Of a stretch of 8,449 nucleotides of DNA, positions 1 to 5,563 are shown one piece after another. The notes under the pieces are model-generated. The model was given only the letters and a program-made list of their open reading frames with translations, was not told the origin of the DNA and did not search any database. Source of the DNA: Bacillota bacterium (GTDB taxonomy: Bacteria; Bacillota; Clostridia; Peptostreptococcales; Anaerovoracaceae); contig JAFYUX010000105.1 of NCBI GenBank assembly GCA_017549385.1, positions 1-8,449 on the forward strand. Direction: 5' to 3'. Within the stretch, counting starts at the first letter, position 1. The number at the start of each line of letters is the position of its first letter. Both the position numbers and the translations under genes were made by a program.

Positions 1-49
1 CACAGATTTGGGGGATACATGAAAGGGTGGGGGCTACCTGATTTCAGCC

Positions 50-79
50 TTGAAATCACAGTGTAAGATAGAGTAAGAT
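50..79 (+). promoter_or_regulatory. Weak candidate promoter upstream of the first EFR1 gene
   Basis: A TTGAAA box at 50-55 and a TAAGAT box at 74-79 are separated by 18 bases. This is a moderate match to sigma-A consensus and the only pairing I see upstream of the gene at 123. The upstream gene is cut off by the window edge, so the gene may instead be read from a promoter outside. Confidence 0.3.
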
Positions 80-122
80 TTTAGGTAGAACGTTTTGATT
101 CGTATTTTAGGAGGATTTTATC

Positions 123-884
123 ATGGCAAATGTTACAGCAATATATTTTTCACCAACTGGTAATTCTGAAAAGTCAGTAATGGCTATCGCAAACGCTATC
201 AGCCAGGAAGTTACAAAGGTTGATCTCACTGCTTCCGCAGAGGCGCCACAGATGCAGTTTGGTGCAGATGACATCGTTGTTATCGGTGGTCCGGTTTACG
301 GCGGTCGTATCGTAAAGGCTGCTATGGCTCGTATGACTGGTCTCAAGGGCGAAGGCACACCTTGTATCATCGTTGCTTCTTATGGCAACAGACATTATGA
401 CGATGCTCTCGTTGAGATGAAGGACGCGCTCACAGAAGCCGGTTTTGTAATCGCTGGCGCAGCGGCTCCTATCGGCAGACACACTTTTGGCGAAATCCAG
501 GTGGACAGACCAAATGCTGACGACCTTGCAGAAACAGCAGAATTTGCAAAGAAGGTAATGGAAAAGATCGCTTCTGGAGGCGACATCGAAGCTTTCGAAA
601 TCCCAGGCAACAGACCATACAAGGATGGCGGCAATGGCGGCAAATTCCGTCCCCTGACTTCCGATGACTGCGTCAACTGCGGACTCTGCAAAAAGAAGTG
701 TCCGATGGCTGCTATCGCAGATGATAACAAGACAATTGACGACGACCTCTGCATTTCATGCTTTAGATGTATCAGAAAATGCCCTGTTAAGGCAAAGAAT
801 ATCGACACTCCTGCATACAACTCATTTGCAGAAGGCTTCACAGAAAAACTTAAGGAACGCAGAGAGAATGAGTTCTACTTTTAG
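123..884 (+). CDS. EFR1-family flavodoxin/ferredoxin fusion protein
   Basis: A 253-residue cytoplasmic redox protein with an N-terminal flavodoxin-like domain (about 1-155) and a C-terminal 2[4Fe-4S] ferredoxin domain (about 178-230). The flavodoxin phosphate loop is SPTGNSEK at 10-17, followed by GGPVYGGRI at 55-63 and SYGNRHYDDAL at 86-96. The ferredoxin cysteines are 183, 186, 189, 193 and 210, 213, 216, 220, both in CX2CX2CX3CP form. This architecture is called EFR1 and is common in anaerobic Clostridia; it is expected to carry electrons between FMN and two iron-sulfur clusters, but physiological partners are mostly unknown. The start is fixed by AGGAGG at 109-114, eight bases before the ATG. 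It ends with TAG and is followed eight bases later by an intrinsic terminator, so it closes its transcription unit. A divergent-sequence paralogue lies at 2539-3402 on the other strand. Confidence 0.9.
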   Translation: MANVTAIYFSPTGNSEKSVMAIANAISQEVTKVDLTASAEAPQMQFGADDIVVIGGPVYGGRIVKAAMARMTGLKGEGTPCIIVASYGNRHYDDALVEMKDALTEAGFVIAGAAAPIGRHTFGEIQVDRPNADDLAETAEFAKKVMEKIASGGDIEAFEIPGNRPYKDGGNGGKFRPLTSDDCVNCGLCKKKCPMAAIADDNKTIDDDLCISCFRCIRKCPVKAKNIDTPAYNSFAEGFTEKLKERRENEFYF

Positions 885-892
885 TTAATTTT

Positions 893-925
893 ACGGCGGA
901 TTTTACAATCCGCCGTTATTATTTT
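893..925 (+). terminator. Intrinsic terminator after the first EFR1 gene
   Basis: A perfect 10-bp stem pairs 893-902 (ACGGCGGATT) with 907-916, closing a TTAC loop, and is followed by TATTATTTT. The T-rich tail is only on the + side, so it ends transcription of the upstream gene and does not serve the other strand. Confidence 0.92.
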
Positions 926-942
926 GGAAACTGCACTAAATA

Positions 943-971
943 TTGATATATATAATTGTGCTGTTTATGAT
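943..971 (+). promoter_or_regulatory. Sigma-A promoter of brnQ
   Basis: TTGATA (943-948) and TATGAT (966-971) are spaced by 17 bases, five of six matches to consensus at each box. Transcription would begin near 978, giving a leader of about 87 bases before the brnQ ATG. A terminator directly upstream supports independent transcription of brnQ. Confidence 0.8.
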
Positions 972-996
972 ACAATATTCACGTTGTGCATAAACG

Positions 997-1031
997 GGTA
1001 GCGGAACGCTCCGCGTACACGGGAGTGTACC
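997..1031 (+). promoter_or_regulatory. Two tandem hairpins in the brnQ leader
   Basis: Hairpin one pairs 1001-1005 (GCGGA) with 1010-1014 (TCCGC) over an ACGC loop. Hairpin two begins at the very next base and pairs 1015-1020 (GTACAC) with 1025-1030 (GTGTAC) over a GGGA loop, a GNRA-type tetraloop. An alternative fold pairs 997-1000 (GGTA) with 1028-1031 (TACC), enclosing both in a three-way junction. There is no U-run after them, so this is not a terminator. It matches no riboswitch class I can name. A structured regulatory leader, an RNA-stability element or a DNA-binding site are all possible. Confidence 0.5.
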
Positions 1032-1064
1032 ACATTTATTTGGATTTTCATATTTGGAGGCATT

Positions 1065-2402
1065 ATGCAAAAAGATAAAAAGAAATTACTGATAGACAGT
1101 GGTGTTATCGGTGCGGCTCTGTTTGCCATGTACTTTGGTGCAGGCAACATGATCTTCCCGCCGTTCCTTGGTCTCTGGTCGAGAAGCGAATGGTTCACAG
1201 GTTTTGCAGGTTATTACCTTGCTGACATCGGCCTTGCTGTTATCGCCATGTTCGCTCTTATCAAGGCAAAGGGTTCAAGAAATCTTCTCGGTTCTATAGG
1301 CAGGATTCCAGGCGAAATAATTCAGTTTGCCATAATCCTGTGTATCGGTCCTGTAATCAGTATTCCGCGAACTGCGGCCACTACTTACGAACTGTCGATT
1401 CAGTCACTCAATCCGTCATTTAATATGACACTGTTCTATGTAATCTTCTTCGTGATGATTACATTGCTCTCTATCAACCAGTCAAAGGTAGTTGACCTTG
1501 TTGGTAAATTCCTTACACCGCTTCTGTTTATCGGGCTCATATTCCTGATTATCAAGGGTGTTGTTGATCCTAGAGGTGTCGTTCCAAACATCCCTGGCGC
1601 ATCTAACGTTATCGAAGCAGGTATCGAAGCAGGTTACCAGACAATGGACGCTCTCGCTTCAGTTATCTTTGGTGTACTTATCCTCGGCAGTGCGGCTCAG
1701 AAGGGTCACACAGAGCAGAAGGAACAGGCAAAGGTTGCTATCGGTGCAAGTATTGTAGCGGGTGCAGGTCTCTTGGTTGTTTACCTTGGTCTCACTTACC
1801 TCGGTGCTTCACTTTCAGGTATCTACAGCACAAAGATCAACCGTACAAGACTCCTTATCTACCTCATCAAGAGCGTTATCCCAGGTCAGGCTGGCATGAT
1901 TTTCTTCGCGGTAGTTGCAGGTCTCGCGTGCGTATCTACAGCAATCGCCCTCACAAGTTCTTCAGCAGCTTACTTCTCTGGTCTCACAAAGGGTAAGATC
2001 GGCTACAAGGCGTTTGTTATCGTAATCGTAGTATTCAGCTTCTTCTCATCTTCTATGGGCGTAGAAGCACTTATCAAACTTGCAGCACCTATCCTCGGTA
2101 TAGTATATCCGGCAGTTATGGCTCTTGTTATTACAGGCTTCATGCACAAGTTCGTTGGCGTATGGACATGCAGAATGGCTGTTTTATCTGCTATCTGTAT
2201 TTCTGTAATGGAAACAGTTCTCAGCTACGGTATCAACATCAAGTTTGTACATTCACTTCCACTTGCGCAGTACGGCTTTGCATGGCTCTTACCAGCTATC
2301 GGCTTCGGCATCATCGGTTTCGCAATCGACAAGTTTGTACTTAAAAAGATCGGAATTCACGCAATCGAAGAAACTTCAGCAGAAGCTCTTCCAGAAGCAT
2401 AA
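1065..2402 (+). CDS. brnQ: Branched-chain amino acid transporter BrnQ (LIVCS family)
   Basis: A 445-residue polytopic inner-membrane protein, the usual length for the LIVCS family, which takes up leucine, isoleucine and valine with a cation (Na+ or H+). The hallmark FGAGNMIFPPFLG lies at residues 24-36, at the end of the first membrane segment. The rest is a run of long hydrophobic segments consistent with about twelve membrane spans, with a short charged N-terminus (KDKKK) and a polar tail. The start is set by GGAGG at 1056-1060, four bases before the ATG, which is slightly tight. The gene stands alone between its own promoter and a bidirectional terminator. It lies between two EFR1-type redox genes and close to an acyl-CoA dehydrogenase operon, so a role in branched-chain amino acid metabolism is conceivable, but that is inference. 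Confidence 0.95.
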   Translation: MQKDKKKLLIDSGVIGAALFAMYFGAGNMIFPPFLGLWSRSEWFTGFAGYYLADIGLAVIAMFALIKAKGSRNLLGSIGRIPGEIIQFAIILCIGPVISIPRTAATTYELSIQSLNPSFNMTLFYVIFFVMITLLSINQSKVVDLVGKFLTPLLFIGLIFLIIKGVVDPRGVVPNIPGASNVIEAGIEAGYQTMDALASVIFGVLILGSAAQKGHTEQKEQAKVAIGASIVAGAGLLVVYLGLTYLGASLSGIYSTKINRTRLLIYLIKSVIPGQAGMIFFAVVAGLACVSTAIALTSSSAAYFSGLTKGKIGYKAFVIVIVVFSFFSSSMGVEALIKLAAPILGIVYPAVMALVITGFMHKFVGVWTCRMAVLSAICISVMETVLSYGINIKFVHSLPLAQYGFAWLLPAIGFGIIGFAIDKFVLKKIGIHAIEETSAEALPEA

Positions 2403-2412
2403 ATAAAAAAAT

Positions 2413-2461
2413 AAAGCTGGCTCTGACCAGAACGTTCAAGTTCAAGTCAGTCCAGCTTTTT
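2413..2461. terminator. Bidirectional intrinsic terminator between convergent genes
   Basis: An 8-bp outer stem pairs AAAGCTGG (2413-2420) with CCAGCTTT (2452-2459). A second stem CTGAC (2423-2427) pairs with GTCAG (2446-2450), and an inner GAAC (2430-2433) with GTTC (2440-2443). T residues follow on the + side and an A-rich run (2403-2415) precedes it, giving a long U tract on the - strand. It therefore serves both brnQ and the convergent EFR1-type gene. Confidence 0.88.
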
Positions 2462-2499
2462 GATTGCTCCGCAAACGCGTCATGTACGCAAATCGGGCG

Positions 2500-2531
2500 T
2501 GCAAAATCAGACATCAAATCACGATTTTGCA
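2500..2531. repeat. Inverted repeat downstream of the second EFR1 gene
   Basis: TGCAAAATC (2500-2508) and GATTTTGCA (2523-2531) form a perfect 9-bp stem with a 14-base loop, starting seven bases past the stop codon of the - strand gene. No U-run follows on either strand, so it is not a typical terminator. It could protect the 3' end of the mRNA from exonucleases or pause polymerase before the main terminator. Confidence 0.5.
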
Positions 2532-2538
2532 GATTATA

Positions 2539-3402
2539 TTATATGTAGATTTCGGGCTCAACAGGTGAGCTAAAGTTTTCCTCAAGCATCTTAACATGTG
2601 AGAGAAAAGCAGGATCATCAAAAGATTTGGCCTTGTCAGGACATCTCTTTACGCATGCCTGACATTTGATGCAGGTACCAACCATGACAGTTACATCCTT
2701 TGTGCTGATGGCATCCATAGGACATACTCTGGCACATATACTGCATCTGCTGCACTTTTGCGTGTCAGTAACCGGTGTGGCTTTGAGGAACATTGCCGGA
2801 TTTCCATACTCATCAAGTGGAGTGTAGTAAGGTCCAATCTTTGCATCTACAGAAGCCGCTACAAAATTGCTCTTGTCGTGTCCTTTGGCAGGAACAGCAA
2901 TAGGCTCTGGAATCTCCTTAAGTCCACTGACTTTTTCAGCAATCTTTACAGCAAAATCCTGAACAAATGCTACATCAGCATCGTCAGGTCGTCCAGCCCC
3001 AACCTTATCTGTAAACACATGTCTGCTTACGAAGGCTCCGCCTGCAACAGTGTGAAAACCCTTTTTTTCAAGCTCGTTTCGCAGCTCTAAAAGGGAATTG
3101 TCATAACTGCGGTTACCGAAGGTAACGACAGGCACAGCCAGAGCATCATTGCCCTGGAAAGCATTTTGTACTATAGGAAGAATCAGGTTTGGGATACGTC
3201 CTGCATATGTAGGCATACCGAAAATAACCAGCTCATCACTGGAAAACTCGGTAAGGTTTTTTCTGTTTTTAGAAAGTGTAAAATCGTAATATTCTACAGG
3301 AACTTTCAGTTCTTCTGCGGCTCTGTCAGCGATAGCTCGTGTCAGCGCAGCTGTCGAACGGCAGGGACTGAAGTACACTGCGTGGATTTTTGATATATTC
3401 AT
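2539..3402 (-). CDS. Second EFR1-family flavodoxin/ferredoxin fusion protein
   Basis: A 287-residue relative of the protein at 123-884, with a flavodoxin-like domain (about 5-160), a linker and a C-terminal 2[4Fe-4S] domain. Ferredoxin cysteines are 217, 220, 223, 227 and 244, 247, 250, 254, all present. The phosphate loop reads SPCRST (residues 12-17) where the first paralogue has SPTGNS: the usual Thr-Gly pair is Cys-Arg, so FMN binding may differ. FGMPTYAGRI (61-70) and FGNRSYDNSLLEL (95-107) match the corresponding stretches of the paralogue. I take the ATG at 3402 as the start because GAGGTG (3414-3409) lies six bases before it; an in-frame GTG at 3411 is part of that ribosome site. Codon choice is less biased than in the neighbouring operon (GAG, ATT, GGA and AAA are frequent), suggesting lower expression or a different origin. 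The gene is divergent from the acyl-CoA dehydrogenase operon and may share its control region. Confidence 0.88.
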   Translation of the reverse strand: MNISKIHAVYFSPCRSTAALTRAIADRAAEELKVPVEYYDFTLSKNRKNLTEFSSDELVIFGMPTYAGRIPNLILPIVQNAFQGNDALAVPVVTFGNRSYDNSLLELRNELEKKGFHTVAGGAFVSRHVFTDKVGAGRPDDADVAFVQDFAVKIAEKVSGLKEIPEPIAVPAKGHDKSNFVAASVDAKIGPYYTPLDEYGNPAMFLKATPVTDTQKCSRCSICARVCPMDAISTKDVTVMVGTCIKCQACVKRCPDKAKSFDDPAFLSHVKMLEENFSSPVEPEIYI

Positions 3403-3435
3403 AGAATTCACCTCAGATTTATTCGGTTATACAAA

Positions 3436-3464
3436 ATTATATAGTAGCTGAAATGCAGTGGCAA
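3436..3464 (-). promoter_or_regulatory. Sigma-A promoter of the second EFR1 gene
   Basis: Read on the - strand, TTGCCA (3464-3459) and TATAAT (3441-3436) are separated by 17 bases: five of six and six of six consensus matches. Transcription would start near 3429, about 27 bases before the ATG. Confidence 0.82.
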
Positions 3465-3472
3465 CAAGGCAA

Positions 3473-3520
3473 AAGTACCCTTTTTGGATACTTCATATTG
3501 CTTGTTAAAATAAGTATACT
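3473..3520. promoter_or_regulatory. Operator-like repeats between the divergent promoters
   Basis: AAGTACCC (3473-3480) and GGATACTT (3486-3493) form an imperfect inverted repeat with one mismatch around five T residues. A further copy of the same half-site lies in the 8-base palindrome AGTATACT (3513-3520). These three AAGTA-type half-sites sit just upstream of the -35 boxes of both divergent promoters, where a shared regulator could bind. The regulator is not identifiable from the sequence. Confidence 0.45.
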
Positions 3521-3526
3521 AGTGTT

Positions 3527-3555
3527 TTGTAAAACAATTAAAATTGTTGTATAAT
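3527..3555 (+). promoter_or_regulatory. Promoter of the acyl-CoA dehydrogenase/ETF operon with an internal inverted repeat
   Basis: TTGTAA (3527-3532) and a perfect TATAAT (3550-3555) are spaced by 17 bases. The spacer is filled by a perfect inverted repeat, AACAATT (3533-3539) and AATTGTT (3542-3548), separated by two A residues. A repressor bound there would block polymerase directly. Transcription would begin near 3562, giving a leader of about 38 bases. Confidence 0.75.
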
Positions 3556-3586
3556 GAAAGCGTGTGACTAAAATTTTTGATGACCT

Positions 3587-3593
3587 AGGAGGG
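3587..3593 (+). promoter_or_regulatory. Ribosome binding site fixing the dehydrogenase start
   Basis: AGGAGGG lies six bases upstream of the ATG at 3600. An in-frame GTG at 3564 lies practically at the predicted transcription start and has no ribosome site, so the ATG is preferred. Confidence 0.85.
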
Positions 3594-3599
3594 TTTAAA

Positions 3600-4739
3600 A
3601 TGCAGTTAGCAGAAAAATATGAGCTTATGCGTAAGCTTGCTCGTGACTTCGCGACAACAGAGCTTACTCCTGAGATCCTCGATCAGGTAGAAGATACAGG
3701 TATCTTCCCTAAAGATATTCAGAAAAAAATGGCTGACACTGGTTTCTACGGAATCAAAGTGCCAGTAAAATATGGCGGTCAGGGTTCAGATCACCTGGCT
3801 TATGCAATTACAATCGAAGAGTTTGCTAGAGTAAGTGCCGTTGGTTCTTTATACGTAAACTCACCAAACTCACTTGGCGGTATGCCAATCCTCATCGCTG
3901 GTACAGAAGAACAGAAGATGAAGTACCTCAAGCCAATGGTTCAGGGCGAAATCGTTATTCCGTTTGGCCTCACAGAACCAGGTGGTGGTTCAGATGCCGG
4001 CGGTGTACGTTCTACTGCAAAAAAGGATGGCGATTACTACATCCTCAACGGTAGAAAGACATTTATCACAATGGCTCCATTTGCCGATTACTCCGTAATC
4101 TACGCAAACACTGACCCTGCAAAGGGTGCAAAGAGCATGACAGCATTTATCGTAGACATGAAACTTCCAGGCGTGAGCCTCGGTAAGGAAGAGCAGAAGC
4201 TCGGTCTCGTAGGCTGTGCAACAAGTGATATCATTCTCGAAGACGTTAGAGTACACAAGGACGATATTCTCGGCGAAATCGGTTCTGGCTTCAAGGATGC
4301 CATGAAGGTTCTTGACGTTGGTCGTATCGGTGTAGCTGCTCAGTCTTTAGGTGTTGCTCAGGCATGTCTCGACGAAGCTATCAAGTATTCAAAAGAAAGA
4401 AAACAGTTCGGAAAGTATCTTTGCGAACACCAGGCCATTGCTTTTATGCTTGCTGATATGGCAACAAAGGTTAAGGCTGCTAGAGAACTCGTTTACGATG
4501 CTGCGGTTACAAAGGATACAGGCGGCAACAGCACATTAGCTTCTTCTATGGCTAAGTACTATGCTTCTGAAATTTGTAACGAAGTTGCTGCAAAGGCGCT
4601 TCAGATCCACGGCGGTTACGGTTTCGTTCGCGGTTTCAAGATCGAAAGACTTTACAGAGACTGCAGAGTATTTACTATTTACGAAGGCACAAGCCAGGTT
4701 CAGCAGATGGTTATCTCAAGCCAGATCTTAGGCAAATAG
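3600..4739 (+). CDS. Acyl-CoA dehydrogenase (short-chain, probably ETF-linked enoyl-CoA reductase)
   Basis: A 379-residue FAD enzyme of normal family length. It interconverts an acyl-CoA and its 2,3-enoyl-CoA, exchanging electrons with ETF. LTEPGGGSD (124-132) is the family FAD/substrate motif, RKQFG (267-271) and QIHGGYGF (335-342) are the C-terminal helical-domain motifs, and Glu362 in YEGTSQ is the expected catalytic base, at the position used by short- and medium-chain enzymes. There is no signal peptide, so it acts in the cytoplasm. It is the first gene of an operon with etfB (21-base gap) and a ferredoxin-fused etfA. The same order, dehydrogenase-EtfB-EtfA(Fd), is known from the caffeyl-CoA reductase genes carCDE of Acetobacterium woodii, so in vivo it may run as a reductase coupled to ferredoxin reduction. 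Butyryl-CoA dehydrogenase, a branched-chain acyl-CoA dehydrogenase or an aryl-acrylyl-CoA reductase cannot be separated by eye. Confidence 0.93.
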   Translation: MQLAEKYELMRKLARDFATTELTPEILDQVEDTGIFPKDIQKKMADTGFYGIKVPVKYGGQGSDHLAYAITIEEFARVSAVGSLYVNSPNSLGGMPILIAGTEEQKMKYLKPMVQGEIVIPFGLTEPGGGSDAGGVRSTAKKDGDYYILNGRKTFITMAPFADYSVIYANTDPAKGAKSMTAFIVDMKLPGVSLGKEEQKLGLVGCATSDIILEDVRVHKDDILGEIGSGFKDAMKVLDVGRIGVAAQSLGVAQACLDEAIKYSKERKQFGKYLCEHQAIAFMLADMATKVKAARELVYDAAVTKDTGGNSTLASSMAKYYASEICNEVAAKALQIHGGYGFVRGFKIERLYRDCRVFTIYEGTSQVQQMVISSQILGK

Positions 4740-4760
4740 TTAATGTAAAGGAGTTTTATT

Positions 4761-5561
4761 ATGAAGATTGTCGTATGTATCAAGCAGGTGCCTGATACTA
4801 ATGAAATTAAGATAGATCCGTTAAAGGGAACTCTGATGAGAGATGGCGTGCCAAGTATCCTCAACCCAGACGATGCAAACGCATTAGAAGCTGCTCTCCA
4901 GTTAAAAGAAGAGTACCCTGGTTCAACAGTAAGTGTAGTGACTATGGGTCCTGCACAGGCAAAGTATGCCCTCAGAGAATGTCTCGCTATGGGTGCTAAT
5001 GATGCTTATCTCCTCAGCAGCAGAGCTTTCGGTGGTGCTGATACTTGCGCAACAAGCACAACTGTTGCCGCAGGCATCAAAAAGATCGGTGATTTTGATA
5101 TCATTTTCGCTGGTCGTCAGGCTATCGACGGTGACACTGCTCAGGTAGGTCCTCAGGTTGCTCAGAGACTCGGTCTCCCGATCGCTACATATGTTCAGGG
5201 CATCAGAGAAATCAGAGAAAAGAGCGTTATTATCGAGCGTATGCTCGAAGACGGATATGAAATCCTTGACGTGCAGAGACCTTGCGTTCTCACTGCAGTA
5301 AAGGAACTCAACAAGCCAAGATACATGACTGTTATCGGTATCGAACAGGCTTATCAGAAAGAAATCACTGTATGGGACGAAGTTGATCTCGAATTAGATC
5401 CAGCTGATTGTGGCCACAATGCCAGCCCAACAAAGGTATTCAGAAGCTTTACACCACCTCCAAAGGGTGCAGGCGAAATGCTTGATGGTACTGTAAACGA
5501 AATGGCACAGAGCCTTGTTAACAAGCTTTTTGACACTCATGTATTACAGAAAGGACAGTAA
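4761..5561 (+). CDS. etfB: Electron transfer flavoprotein beta subunit (EtfB)
   Basis: A 266-residue ETF small subunit of normal length. It opens with MKIVVCIKQVPDT, typical of the family. GRQAIDGDTAQVGP at 118-131 is the nucleotide-binding loop; in bifurcating ETFs this subunit holds the bifurcating FAD and binds NADH, whereas classical ETFs hold AMP here. The family signature region runs from about 157 to 192 (ERMLEDGYEILDVQRP, then VLTAVKELNKPRYMT). The C-terminal arm (about 200-266) wraps around the alpha subunit in known structures. AAAGGAG at 4747-4753, seven bases upstream, sets the start. The stop codon is two bases from the etfA ATG, so the subunits are probably translationally coupled in equal amounts. 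Confidence 0.95.
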   Translation: MKIVVCIKQVPDTNEIKIDPLKGTLMRDGVPSILNPDDANALEAALQLKEEYPGSTVSVVTMGPAQAKYALRECLAMGANDAYLLSSRAFGGADTCATSTTVAAGIKKIGDFDIIFAGRQAIDGDTAQVGPQVAQRLGLPIATYVQGIREIREKSVIIERMLEDGYEILDVQRPCVLTAVKELNKPRYMTVIGIEQAYQKEITVWDEVDLELDPADCGHNASPTKVFRSFTPPPKGAGEMLDGTVNEMAQSLVNKLFDTHVLQKGQ

Positions 5562-5563
5562 GA

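Noticed and set aside
1..66. The 3' end of an upstream coding sequence, open from base 1 to a TAA at 64-66 (21 codons).
   Set aside because: The stretch is short and I do not recognise the peptide; an open frame this short is not evidence by itself.
997..1031. Guanidine-II (mini-ykkC) riboswitch in the brnQ leader, because of two hairpins and an ACG-containing loop.
   Set aside because: That class needs ACGR loops in both hairpins. Here the loops are ACGC and GGGA, and the gene is not a typical target.
978..1064. T-box or amino-acid attenuator upstream of brnQ.
   Set aside because: The leader is too short for a T-box, has no T-box sequence and no terminator with a U-run. I found no leader peptide rich in Leu, Ile or Val codons.
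3503..3548. A Rex (NADH-sensing) operator before the dehydrogenase, suggested by TTGTTAA at 3503-3509 and the AACAATT/AATTGTT repeat.
   Set aside because: The half-site at 3503 has no TTAACAA partner at the proper distance, and the repeat at 3533-3548 has the half-sites in the opposite orientation with the wrong spacing.
3564..3599. An upstream GTG start for the acyl-CoA dehydrogenase, adding 12 residues.
   Set aside because: It lies at the predicted transcription start and lacks a ribosome site; the ATG at 3600 has AGGAGGG at ideal spacing and gives the normal family length.
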